From an uncultured Pelosinus sp. (lineage in GTDB: Bacteria > Bacillota > Negativicutes > UMGS1260), in NCBI GenBank assembly GCA_900550105.1, contig URQW01000045.1, positions 1-22,377 on the forward strand: 22,377 nucleotides of DNA, written 5' to 3'. A program made the position numbers and the translations under genes. This document shows positions 6,221 to 13,312 of the stretch, one piece after another. Under the pieces are notes generated by a model. The model saw nothing but the letters and a program-made list of their open reading frames with translations. It made no database searches and was not told the DNA's origin. The stretch's first letter is position 1, and each line of letters starts with the position of its first letter.

Positions 6221-7477
6221 TCAGTCCACAACAAAACATTGATACTGTTGTTTTGATTGTTCGATTCGCTGTCTCAAAACATCTTGAATATCATTAAAAT
6301 TCTTCAAGAGAATCGATACTATTTTAGAGTCAAGCACCCCATTATTCGCCTGGTTTTTCATAATTTTTATAACATCTTGATCATCCATTCCACGCCTATA
6401 TGGACGGTCTTCTGTTATTGCCGTAAACACATCTGCAACAGCCATAACTCGAGAACCTAAAGATATTTCATCTCCTGTTAAATGAAATGGATATCCTTTT
6501 CCATCTATACGTTCGTGATGCAAGGATCCCCATTCATTGACTACTTGCAAATCTTTTATCGGCTGCAAAATATGATAGCCATAGTATGTATGGCGGCGCA
6601 TAATATTCCACTCTGCCTCACTTAAGCTACTCTTTTTTTCTAATATTTCTATTGGAATAGCCACTTTTCCCAAATCGTGCAATAAACCTGCTACTCTCAT
6701 TATTAAACACTCTTGCTTAGAAAAGGGTAAGAGAGAGGCTATTGCTTCTGCTACTGCAGATACTCCACTTGAGTGAGAGGCAGTAAATGGACTCCGATAA
6801 TCAATGATTTTAGCTAATACATCTGCTAAAGATAATAATTCTTCTATATTTAAAAGAAGTGTTTCAAATGGCACCATGGAATCAATGTAATGTACTTCTC
6901 GGTTACAAATAATATCAAGCCAAAATTCTTCTTTATGGCATATGGTTTTAAAGCATTCTACAATTTGAGGATGAAACATTATATTTGTGTGTTGCTCTAT
7001 TTTTTTGATAATTTCAGGAACCTGATGAAAAATTTCTTTTTCATCTTCAACTAAAACTGAAATTCGATCTGCTAGATGTAAAATATGACTTGCTAATGGA
7101 ATGATTTCGGATTGATTTGTATTCTTTTTGTCTTCTTCCCATGACATATGATGAAATCGAATTATATTTGCTATACCTTGAAAAGGAGTAAATTTTTTCA
7201 ATAAACGATACCCCAACTCACAATGTAGGCCAATATTCACGGTATCAAAATGAAGAAGCTCCATACGCCCAGGTAAAGAAACAGCTCCAACATCATGTAG
7301 TAAGCCAGCTAATAAAATTTGTTCTCTATCTCTTATTGAAAACCCAAATTCCTTTGCCAATTGGTAAGCAATATAAGCCACTCGATTGTGATGATTTGAT
7401 AATAAAGGATTTATTAAATCTACTGTTTTAGCTAAAGAAGTAATTAGTTGAAAAATAGGAATTTGAAACTGTCGCAT
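6221..7477 (-). CDS. Tandem HD / HD-GYP cyclic-di-GMP phosphodiesterase
   Basis: A 418-residue soluble protein with two HD domains. The N-terminal one (about 25-145) has H30, HD61-62, H85, HH109-110 and D137 but no GYP loop. The C-terminal one (about 230-400) is a full HD-GYP: H235, HDLGK 267-271, H296, HH320-321, GKGYP 326-330 and D349. The second should hydrolyse cyclic di-GMP; the first may be a sensor or a degenerate enzyme, although most metal ligands remain. There is no receiver, PAS or membrane segment, so the input is unclear. ATG 7477 has GGAGAG 9 bases upstream; TTG 7510 has no ribosome binding site. It follows bacteriohemerythrin 2 in the same direction with a hairpin between them, so the pair may form an O2-linked c-di-GMP unit (inference). 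Confidence 0.88.
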   Translation of the reverse strand: MRQFQIPIFQLITSLAKTVDLINPLLSNHHNRVAYIAYQLAKEFGFSIRDREQILLAGLLHDVGAVSLPGRMELLHFDTVNIGLHCELGYRLLKKFTPFQGIANIIRFHHMSWEEDKKNTNQSEIIPLASHILHLADRISVLVEDEKEIFHQVPEIIKKIEQHTNIMFHPQIVECFKTICHKEEFWLDIICNREVHYIDSMVPFETLLLNIEELLSLADVLAKIIDYRSPFTASHSSGVSAVAEAIASLLPFSKQECLIMRVAGLLHDLGKVAIPIEILEKKSSLSEAEWNIMRRHTYYGYHILQPIKDLQVVNEWGSLHHERIDGKGYPFHLTGDEISLGSRVMAVADVFTAITEDRPYRRGMDDQDVIKIMKNQANNGVLDSKIVSILLKNFNDIQDVLRQRIEQSKQQYQCFVVD

Positions 7478-7548
7478 ATTCAAAGTCTCTCCTTTAATAA
7501 AATTTTCCAACTAACCATTAAGAATTTATCAGCTTTTAAGTTTACCTT

Positions 7549-7589
7549 TTAAGATACTTGCCTCAAAAATGTTGAAGCAAGTATCTTAA
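7549..7589. repeat. Long inverted repeat between hemerythrin 2 and HD-GYP genes
   Basis: A perfect 13-bp stem: TTAAGATACTTGC at 7549-7561 and its complement at 7577-7589, with a 15-base loop that can pair partly. Neither strand has a U-run after it, so it is not a standard terminator. It could be an RNA-processing or attenuation hairpin, or an operator. Confidence 0.65.
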
Positions 7590-7612
7590 GATATATTCTT
7601 TACTATTAATGA

Positions 7613-7996
7613 TTATTGCTTGTATTTCATATCCATTTGCATAATATGATTCAAAAACCAATTATTGAGAAATGGTAATATCTGAATAGCCAAAATCGTA
7701 TTTCCAGCTTCATACGTCGATTTAAATTCACCAATTTTATTAAGAAATGTAATATGTTGTTGTTTTTGCGTAACAAGCTCAGGACTTCCTATTGAAGATA
7801 AATATTTTTCTTCACTGGCAAAATGGTCTTGAGCATAATGAGTCAGGTTACTTAAAAGCGGTGTCAGTATAGCTTTGCTTTGCCCCGCTTTCATTGCTTG
7901 ATGTAAATTACTAATCATTTCAATTAGCTTCTGATGATCCTTATCCATTGCAGGAATATTTACACTGTACTTATTGTCCCAACCTGATAATGCCAT
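7613..7996 (-). CDS. Bacteriohemerythrin 2, one histidine ligand replaced
   Basis: A 127-residue hemerythrin domain with ligands H21, H58, E62, H81, H117 and D122. The residue expected to be the fifth histidine (position 77, from the spacing to H81) is Gln in TQKQQH. The site may bind iron differently, bind one iron, or react differently with O2 or NO. The canonical YPEL-like segment is also altered to SPEL. The start at ATG 7996 follows GGAGGAG at ideal spacing; an in-frame start 39 bases upstream has no support. It lies directly upstream of the HD-GYP gene and downstream of the MCP gene, all in one direction. It is paralogous to the intact hemerythrin at 5378-5782. Confidence 0.88.
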   Translation of the reverse strand: MALSGWDNKYSVNIPAMDKDHQKLIEMISNLHQAMKAGQSKAILTPLLSNLTHYAQDHFASEEKYLSSIGSPELVTQKQQHITFLNKIGEFKSTYEAGNTILAIQILPFLNNWFLNHIMQMDMKYKQ

Positions 7997-8092
7997 ATTA
8001 TCTCCTCCTTTTTCTTTTAATTGTTTTTTCGACAAAAAACATCATTTTCCTTTTTTCCCTGTAATATGGCAAGAATATTTTTTAAAAAAAGC

Positions 8093-8124
8093 GCTCCTAC
8101 CTCAGCCTCACGATCAAAGTAGGA
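8093..8124 (-). repeat. Terminator-like direct repeat, copy 2
   Basis: 32 bases with 28 identical to 10662-10693, in the same orientation. On the minus strand TCCTAC pairs with GTAGGA, followed by GCGC and seven T, so it may still terminate. No gene ends beside it: the MCP gene has its own terminator about 175 bases away, and 8125-8299 holds no gene that I can support. It looks like a displaced copy of the phage lysis-operon terminator. Confidence 0.75.
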
Positions 8125-8299
8125 TACTAATATAGCATCAAACTACACCGGGAAATCGTCTCTATCCAACGCTAACGTGTAAATTACTATTTTTTTCATC
8201 GTTTCGCTCAGCTCACCTGCCCCTATTTATCAACTTAGTTACACAGTGTCGCCATCTCTTCGTAACAAATCCATTTCAGTGTCTGAATATCTTAAAGCC

Positions 8300-8341
8300 T
8301 AATAATAAAAGGACCTCCTTTCAGAGGCCCTTTTATTATTA
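8300..8341 (-). terminator. Strong terminator of the MCP gene
   Basis: An 18-base arm pair (8300-8317 and 8324-8341) with a single mismatch and a 6-base loop. It starts in the MCP stop codon. The stem itself contains the A and T tracts (AATAATAAAAGG / CCTTTTATTATT). Confidence 0.85.
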
Positions 8342-10036
8342 GACTTTAAATTTGCTAACAGCATTTTGCAGATTTTGTGCAAGCTTAGCAAGGTTCATGC
8401 TGGCAGAAGCGATTTCTTCGACTGAGGCCGATTGCTCTTCCGTAGCCGCCGAAATGGATTCGGCTTCTGTCGCGGTTGCTTTGCTTACTCCAGTGATGCT
8501 TTGCATTGCATCTACGATATTTTCGCTGCTGCCCGCTAATTGCTGTACCACTGCGGAGATATCGGTTACCTGACTTGATACATTGTCAATTAAGCCGCGG
8601 ATCTCATCAAAGGACTTTCCAGCTGTCTGTACTACTATCGCCCCGGTTTTTACTTCATCAGAGCCTTTATTCATAGCCCCTACAGCCTCATCCGTATCTT
8701 TCTTGATTTCCGTAATCAGCCCAGAAATCCGTTTGGCCGCTTCTTTCGATTGCTCGGCAAGTTTTCGGACCTCCTCTGCTACTACGGCGAAACCTCTGCC
8801 CTGTTCTCCCGCTCTTGCTGCTTCAATTGCTGCATTCAAGGCCAGCAGATTTGTCTGCCCCGCAATTGAGGTAATGTCCTCCACAATCTGACCAATTTCT
8901 TGCGAACGAATGCTTAGCTTATTCACTGCTTCGGCTGCATTCGTCGACGCTTTCTCAATTTCATTCATCTGTTCAACTACCTTGCCAACGGCTTCGCTTC
9001 CTTTGAGAGCCGAGCGAGCTGTATTGTCGGCAATTGCTGCGACTGCTGTAGCGTTGCTTGCTGCTTGCTGGACACCTCCGGACATTTGGGTCACTACATT
9101 GAGTGTATCCGCTGCAGCTGTTGACTGTTTGTTTACGCCATCAGCTACGGTAATGACCGATACAGCCACTTGATTCGATGCTTGGGCTGACTGTTCCGCA
9201 TTGGCTGTCAATTCTTCTGATGCGGCGGCAACTTGCTGCGCATCATCAATCACTTCAGCCATAATTGTTCTGAGGTTTGCGATAAAAGCATTGACGACTA
9301 TTGCTAAATCACCGACTTCATCTTTGCTGTATATAGCGATTTCCTGCGTTAGATCGCCTCCTTTTTCCACAAGATCACCTAACGCTTTTTCCAGAGTCCG
9401 CAAGGGCCGTACTACCGATAAAGCGATAGCTACTGCTATGATGGTACCGCTTATAGCGCTGATGATCGATGCGATGACTAAGCTAATCTTGCTATATGAA
9501 GAAGCTTCCGTGCTAATAGCAGCTGATTCGCTTGCACCATCTTCATTAATTTTCACGAGTTTTTGCAATAATTCACCCATTTCATTTACGAGGAGACGGC
9601 CTTTAACAAATTCGCGATTAGCTCCGGCGAAGTCATTTTTGCGAGCAGCCTCTTTGATTCGTGGCACAATCTGCTGATATTCTTGCCATCTAGCTACAAA
9701 TTGTTCGTAAGTTTTTCTTTCCTCTGGGCTACTAATTAAGGGTTCATAAATTACCCGATCTTTTTCTACCTTTTGCTGTCTATCAGTAATGAGCTGATCT
9801 AAACGATCCATGGCGGCGCTATCTGATTCGAGAGCAAAAGCATATAAGAACCGGATGTAGTTTAAGAAATCATCATTGATTTTACCAACTGCTTTAATGC
9901 TAGGAACCCAGTTTGTAGCAAGTTCATGCACTTCACTTTGTGCCTTATTGAGCTGGTAGAACACGAAGGATGAAGAAAGTATGCTAATCAAAATCACTAA
10001 GGAAAAGCCTAACGAAAGTTTCTTTTTTATGGTCAT
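8339..10036 (-). CDS. Methyl-accepting chemotaxis protein (4HB sensor)
   Basis: A 565-residue transmembrane chemoreceptor. TM1 is at about 8-28, an extracytoplasmic four-helix-bundle domain spans about 35-180, TM2 about 184-207, HAMP about 208-262, then a methyl-accepting coiled coil. The highly conserved hairpin tip that binds CheA/CheW is intact (GQTNLLALNAAIEAARAG, about 393-410), followed by GRGFAVVAEEVRKLAEQS. There is no C-terminal CheR-docking pentapeptide; the protein ends SKFKV. The ligand is unknown. The start is ATG with GAGGAGG about 8 bases upstream. It lies 60 bases after a short CheW-like gene and is probably in one operon with it. The pair is bracketed by two copies of a 32-base terminator sequence, which suggests that it was inserted as a cassette. 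Confidence 0.95.
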   Translation of the reverse strand: MTIKKKLSLGFSLVILISILSSSFVFYQLNKAQSEVHELATNWVPSIKAVGKINDDFLNYIRFLYAFALESDSAAMDRLDQLITDRQQKVEKDRVIYEPLISSPEERKTYEQFVARWQEYQQIVPRIKEAARKNDFAGANREFVKGRLLVNEMGELLQKLVKINEDGASESAAISTEASSYSKISLVIASIISAISGTIIAVAIALSVVRPLRTLEKALGDLVEKGGDLTQEIAIYSKDEVGDLAIVVNAFIANLRTIMAEVIDDAQQVAAASEELTANAEQSAQASNQVAVSVITVADGVNKQSTAAADTLNVVTQMSGGVQQAASNATAVAAIADNTARSALKGSEAVGKVVEQMNEIEKASTNAAEAVNKLSIRSQEIGQIVEDITSIAGQTNLLALNAAIEAARAGEQGRGFAVVAEEVRKLAEQSKEAAKRISGLITEIKKDTDEAVGAMNKGSDEVKTGAIVVQTAGKSFDEIRGLIDNVSSQVTDISAVVQQLAGSSENIVDAMQSITGVSKATATEAESISAATEEQSASVEEIASASMNLAKLAQNLQNAVSKFKV

Positions 10037-10096
10037 GGGGATCGCCTCCTCAATAGTTGTTTGGTTTTGTTTTGTTTCATTTTGATAAGTTAATGA

Positions 10097-10414
10097 TTAA
10101 TTATAGATACTTGGCTTGAATTGAAAGAGAGAAAATGATGATTCTATCATATTTTTGATTTGGTCATTGGTAATTGTTTTCGTATGGGGAAGAATTTCAT
10201 CGACGACGAGAGCTAGGCACAAACCATTCGATTCAATTAAAATCACATGCTTATTATTTGATGCTTCTTCTCGTGTATCTCTAATTACAGGAATAGAACC
10301 GCTATCAGCCAATCCTTCCAGCCACTTTTCGTGAATCATTCCTGTAACAATTTCTAAGGGAATTCCATATTCAACAGCGCCCCAGCGAAACATGAGCAGC
10401 TCTTTCTTTTTCAT
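10097..10414 (-). CDS. Short CheW-like adaptor protein
   Basis: A 105-residue protein with a CheW-type fold signature: LLMFRWGAVEYGIPLEIV at the N-terminus (the family has F-x5-YGIPI-x2-V), then IPVIRD, and HVILIESNGLCLALVVDEI matching the second barrel. CheW is about 150 residues; here the central strands carrying the GVINLRG motif are missing, and the tail is Phe/Ser-rich. It may couple the adjacent MCP to CheA, compete with host CheW, or act as a dedicated accessory. The start is ATG with AAAGGAG about 7 bases upstream. Cytoplasmic. The call as a divergent CheW domain is good; function as a true adaptor is unproven. Confidence 0.75.
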   Translation of the reverse strand: MKKKELLMFRWGAVEYGIPLEIVTGMIHEKWLEGLADSGSIPVIRDTREEASNNKHVILIESNGLCLALVVDEILPHTKTITNDQIKNMIESSFSLFQFKPSIYN

Positions 10415-10592
10415 AAAATCAGCTCCTTTCCAGTAGCTTGTCCGTCTTGCTTTTTTGTTTCTCTTGAATATAGTGTAATAGAACTAAAGTAAAGTTACTT
10501 CTGCCAAAAGATATATTTTTTATAATAATTGTTTTTTAATAATAAATACAGATTTTATAAAGGATTAAGCACAATTATAAAAGTAATAAAGA

Positions 10593-10612
10593 TCTATACC
10601 AAAAGGTATAGA
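10593..10612. repeat. Palindrome in the AT-rich gap upstream of cheW-like gene
   Basis: An 8-bp perfect inverted repeat, TCTATACC-AAAA-GGTATAGA. It is a possible operator, or a hairpin in read-through transcript from the lysis operon. The rest of 10415-10654 is very AT-rich and holds no gene that I can support; the cheW-mcp promoter presumably lies here, but no convincing -35/-10 pair was found. Confidence 0.5.
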
Positions 10613-10654
10613 AAACAATTCTGATCATAAACAATCGAATTTTATGTATAAAAT

Positions 10655-10697
10655 AAAAAACGCCCCTACCTCAGCCTCACGGCCAAAGTAGGGGGAT
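10655..10697 (-). terminator. Terminator of the lysis operon; direct repeat copy 1
   Basis: On the minus strand CCCCTAC pairs with GTAGGGG around an inner GGCC-GTGA-GGCT hairpin, followed by GCGTTTTTTATTTTAT. It begins about 6 bases after the last lysis gene. Bases 10662-10693 recur at 8093-8124 with 28 of 32 identical. Confidence 0.88.
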
Positions 10698-10702
10698 TCT
10701 CT

Positions 10703-11314
10703 TTAAAATCTCTTTTTAACAAGTCCGATCACGTTTTCTTTATTGCCTATTAGCTCATAAGATACTTCCTTTGTATTATATTGCACAGCGGCCACAGCAA
10801 CAGCCTTACCATTCATAGCCCCACCACCTCCACCGATCTCCCAGTGCCGATCAAAATCGATCTTATAGATGTCTACCTTTTGCTGCTCCGGGGGGAGCGT
10901 GTTGCCAGTTGAATCCTTCGTAATAGGCGTCACAACAGTTCGATCCGTTTTTTCAAGCGCAGCAGGTGGCAATGTAGGATCATTTTCTTTAATCTGCTGT
11001 TGGACCGTATCAGCCGCCTTTTCGACCGTTGGCGCAGTCACATAATAATTAGCCACTGGCTGCACTTGTCCTGATCGGATCTTTGCTATTTCAGCCGCCA
11101 ACTCTTTCGCATTTTGCTCGGAAATATCGAGCTTATTTTGCAATGCGTTGAAATTGTTCAGAAGCTCCTGTGGAATCTGAACTGGCTGTGCCTCCCGATC
11201 AGCGACTGTAGTGTGATTACGACCAATAAAATAAGCTCCAGCAATCAAAATAATAAGGCCGCCAATAATGAGCGGCCATTTATATTTCACAGCAAAATTT
11301 TTGATTTCAGTCAA
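10703..11314 (-). CDS. Membrane-anchored, coiled-coil spanin-like protein
   Basis: A 203-residue protein. Basic residues precede a single N-terminal membrane segment (about 14-31, GGLIILIAGAYFIG), giving an N-in/C-out topology. A coiled coil follows (about 48-80), then a Pro/Thr-rich linker and a C-terminal domain with GGGGG at 161-165. I do not recognise the C-terminal domain. The topology, coiled coil and last position in the lysis operon resemble inner-membrane spanin subunits (Rz), which an outer-membrane host would require, but no lipoprotein partner with a lipobox is visible. The start is TTG directly after the preceding stop (TAATTG), with GGGGGTG six bases upstream. The gene is followed by the operon terminator. 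An alternative is a structural or conversion membrane protein. Confidence 0.5.
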   Translation of the reverse strand: MTEIKNFAVKYKWPLIIGGLIILIAGAYFIGRNHTTVADREAQPVQIPQELLNNFNALQNKLDISEQNAKELAAEIAKIRSGQVQPVANYYVTAPTVEKAADTVQQQIKENDPTLPPAALEKTDRTVVTPITKDSTGNTLPPEQQKVDIYKIDFDRHWEIGGGGGAMNGKAVAVAAVQYNTKEVSYELIGNKENVIGLVKKRF

Positions 11315-11860
11315 TTACAGCACCCCCATACTTTTCGCCGCGCTAATCGCAAGCAAAACAATTATAGTGTAATTGATAATGTCGTTTTTATTTTTCTTCC
11401 AAAACGACTCAACATTTTCCTCGGCTTTTTTCGCTCCATCTTCCACTTCTTCGGCGGCTTCCTGTACCACCTTTTGAACTTGTGCGGCTTTAGCCTTAGA
11501 ATCAGAAATCAAAATCAACTTATCTCTTTCATATTTCAGTGCCAAAATCGGCACGGTATACATCTCACTACCGTCTGCTTCTAATTCAGCAATTCTGGCT
11601 TCTAATTTTTGTAATGGAGTAAGCTCAATATCATTAGTAGAATCAAGAGTCGGCGCCACTTCCGGTTGATCAGACGCGATATCTTCTAATGGAATATCAA
11701 GAGCACTTGCATCAAACTCTGTTAAACTTACTCCTTCACCCCATTTCCCATCAGCTTTTGGACCATAGATCATACTCTTGATAAAATCAATAAAATATTC
11801 ACCGTTATTCCCTGCTTCATTTGATGGTACTCCACGTCCGATAATTGTATTTGCGTTCAT
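11315..11860 (-). CDS. C-terminally anchored protein with a tail-fibre-type N-terminal motif
   Basis: 181 residues from ATG 11860, which has AAAGG nine bases upstream; an earlier in-frame start at 11914 would overlap the preceding small gene. Residues about 7-46 (GRGVPSNEAGNNGEYFID, then IYGPK and KWGEGVSL) match the Gly-rich GNNGDfYID...YGPK...WGtG motif that recurs in phage tail fibres. After that come an acidic linker, a helical coiled-coil region (about 80-152) and one C-terminal membrane segment (about 161-178). A fibre motif on a membrane anchor inside a lysis cassette is unusual. Its function is unknown; it could anchor or display a fibre-like element or act in lysis. The TTG start of the spanin-like gene directly follows its stop. 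Confidence 0.65.
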   Translation of the reverse strand: MNANTIIGRGVPSNEAGNNGEYFIDFIKSMIYGPKADGKWGEGVSLTEFDASALDIPLEDIASDQPEVAPTLDSTNDIELTPLQKLEARIAELEADGSEMYTVPILALKYERDKLILISDSKAKAAQVQKVVQEAAEEVEDGAKKAEENVESFWKKNKNDIINYTIIVLLAISAAKSMGVL

Positions 11861-11865
11861 TTTAT

Positions 11866-12018
11866 TCATCCTTTCGGTTTCGATTTTTGTATTGTAAAAA
11901 ATGATGCTCGCCACTTCTCCATAACCTCGACTATAACTAAAGCCTGGCTTGGAAATTTGGCGAGCATTTCTGCTTCGAGTTGATTGATATATTTCAGCAG
12001 CTCAATTACAGCTTTCAT
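11866..12018 (-). CDS. 50-residue small protein coupled to the endolysin gene
   Basis: A small ORF starting MKAVIELLKYINQLEAEML. Its ATG overlaps the amidase stop (ATGA), and its TGA lies 5 bases before the next start, so it fills the gap exactly. The predicted product is one or two amphipathic helices with a basic tail (KSKPKG) and no membrane segment. There is no separate ribosome binding site, so translation would depend on termination of the amidase. I do not recognise it. It may be an endolysin regulator, or simply a coupler that carries ribosomes to the next gene. Confidence 0.55.
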   Translation of the reverse strand: MKAVIELLKYINQLEAEMLAKFPSQALVIVEVMEKWRASFFTIQKSKPKG

Positions 12019-12599
12019 TGGTTTTTAGCAAGATAATCGGTTACTCCTCGGGCGATAGCCGCAGCCATCTTATCTTGCCAAGCATCATCAGCTAGTAATG
12101 CTGCTTCTTCATCATTGCTAATAAAAGCAGTTTCAAGCAAGCAAGCTGGCGCATCGGTATAACGAAGAACATAAAAATTCGACTCTTTATCTACATCACC
12201 GTCTGCCCAATCTGCCCGCAGCGGCAGCTCCGGAAAAGTTTGTGTTACCTGATTCATAATACAAGTAGCCAGCACATCACCTTCCGTTTGCCCTTTTGAC
12301 GTCCAGATTTCGGTCCCAACGGCCTCAGCGCTTCCCGCCGAATTGCAGTGAATAGAAACAAACAAGTCAGCGCCCCATTCATCGGATATATTTGTCCGGT
12401 AGCCAAGGTCATCGCTGGTCGGATCATTGGCTGCAGTGCGTGTTAGAAGAGTTTCGATTCCTACTTGGTTTAAGTAAACCTCAAGTTTTTTCGCAATGCT
12501 TAGTACAACATCCGCTTCTTGGAGACCTGTATTTGAGTTTACAGCGCCACTATCTGTAGGTGCCCCTGCATGTCCTGGATCAATACAAACTTTAGCCAT
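12015..12599 (-). CDS. Endolysin, N-acetylmuramoyl-L-alanine amidase (Amidase_3)
   Basis: A 194-residue zinc amidase that cuts the bond between N-acetylmuramic acid and the first L-Ala of peptidoglycan stem peptides. The zinc ligands are H10 (IDPGHAG), E28 (LQEAD) and H84 (SIHCNS); E156 (LLETAFISN) is the catalytic Glu. It is a bare catalytic domain with no signal peptide, SPOR, LysM or choline-binding repeats, as in phage lysins released by a holin and unlike host cell-separation amidases. The start is ATG two bases after the holin stop, with CGGGGGT upstream. The next small ORF overlaps its stop (ATGA). Confidence 0.93.
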   Translation of the reverse strand: MAKVCIDPGHAGAPTDSGAVNSNTGLQEADVVLSIAKKLEVYLNQVGIETLLTRTAANDPTSDDLGYRTNISDEWGADLFVSIHCNSAGSAEAVGTEIWTSKGQTEGDVLATCIMNQVTQTFPELPLRADWADGDVDKESNFYVLRYTDAPACLLETAFISNDEEAALLADDAWQDKMAAAIARGVTDYLAKNQ

Positions 12600-12601
12600 A
12601 A

Positions 12602-12883
12602 TTACATACCCCCGTTTTGATTATTTTTTATATACGGCTGGCCTTCTGGTGAGCCGTATTTGTTATTAATTAATTTGTTCCCAACCAGGCCTCCGAGACC
12701 GCCACCGCCAGTAAGAGCAGCGAACGTGTCATAATGTGGCCATGACTGATTTTTAAGCATTAAATAAGCGCTCCCAGCCAAAAAGGCTAAGAACGCTATA
12801 ATGCTAAACAATCCGGTCCGACTAGGTTGCCCTCCCTCATAAAGAAGACTAATCATAAACTTTTTAACTACCTTCAAATTCAT
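12602..12883 (-). CDS. Holin-like small membrane protein
   Basis: A 93-residue protein with a clear membrane segment (about 24-44, GLFSIIAFLAFLAGSAYLML) and a second, Gly-rich weakly hydrophobic segment (about 54-71, ALTGGGGLGGLVGNKLI), then a polar Asn/Gly-rich tail. Its size, topology and place directly before the endolysin fit a holin that permeabilises the inner membrane and times lysis. I recall similar R-x2-LFSIIAF small membrane proteins of uncharacterised families in phages. The ATG overlaps the stop of the preceding gene (ATGA), with AAGGTGGG right before it. Confidence 0.7.
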   Translation of the reverse strand: MNLKVVKKFMISLLYEGGQPSRTGLFSIIAFLAFLAGSAYLMLKNQSWPHYDTFAALTGGGGLGGLVGNKLINNKYGSPEGQPYIKNNQNGGM

Positions 12884-13284
12884 CCCACCTTATCAAAAAT
12901 TCTTTCACTTCGGCGCTCACACTCATCAGAATGCCTGTCCAATGCTTTTAATACCGCATCAACATCTTCTTTCGTGGCCAATACCAGCACTGCCTTATCA
13001 ATTCGCTCGTGTATCCGCATAATCGATTCAAGTGTTATGGCGCTTTTTTGCATAGTATTTATGTCACTTTGCAGTGACATTACCTGCTGATATAACAAAT
13101 TGGCTCGTTCGTCATGTGCGGCGAAAGTTTTTCCAAGCCCCTCAATTGCTAAAACAATGCGCTCAATAAATTTGGGCAATACCTTAACTGTCACCCAAAC
13201 AACACAGCCGAGCATGACTAAAAACACAGTATTTGCAGCCCCAAACTCCCTGAAAATATCTACTAAAAATTTTGCTAAATCCAA
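12880..13284 (-). CDS. Membrane-anchored coiled-coil protein at the head of the lysis cassette
   Basis: A 134-residue protein with one N-terminal membrane segment (about 17-35, ANTVFLVMLGCVVWVTVKV) and then about 90 residues of charged helix with heptad character (LYQQVMSLQSDINTM; ERIDKAVLVLATKEDVDAVL). The general layout resembles haemolysin XhlA-type or antiholin proteins found beside holins, but homology cannot be judged by eye. The start is TTG 13284 with GGGGGTGAG a few bases upstream. Its stop overlaps the holin ATG, so the two are translated in a coupled way. It is the first gene after a terminator hairpin. Confidence 0.6.
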   Translation of the reverse strand: MDLAKFLVDIFREFGAANTVFLVMLGCVVWVTVKVLPKFIERIVLAIEGLGKTFAAHDERANLLYQQVMSLQSDINTMQKSAITLESIMRIHERIDKAVLVLATKEDVDAVLKALDRHSDECERRSERIFDKVG

Positions 13285-13312
13285 TCTCTCACCCCCGGCG
13301 TTAAAAGGTCAT

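Noticed and set aside
8125..8299. A 17-codon ORF (start MKKIVIYTLALD) and a possible structured RNA
   Set aside because: Too short, without a ribosome binding site, and I could not match any riboswitch consensus such as c-di-GMP-I.
8352..9677. Four long plus-strand frames across the MCP gene
   Set aside because: They are mirror frames of the Ala/Ser-rich receptor; the minus-strand protein is unmistakable.
11114..11584. A 156-codon plus-strand frame across two lysis genes
   Set aside because: It spans the boundary of two coupled minus-strand genes with good ribosome binding sites and has no recognisable domain.
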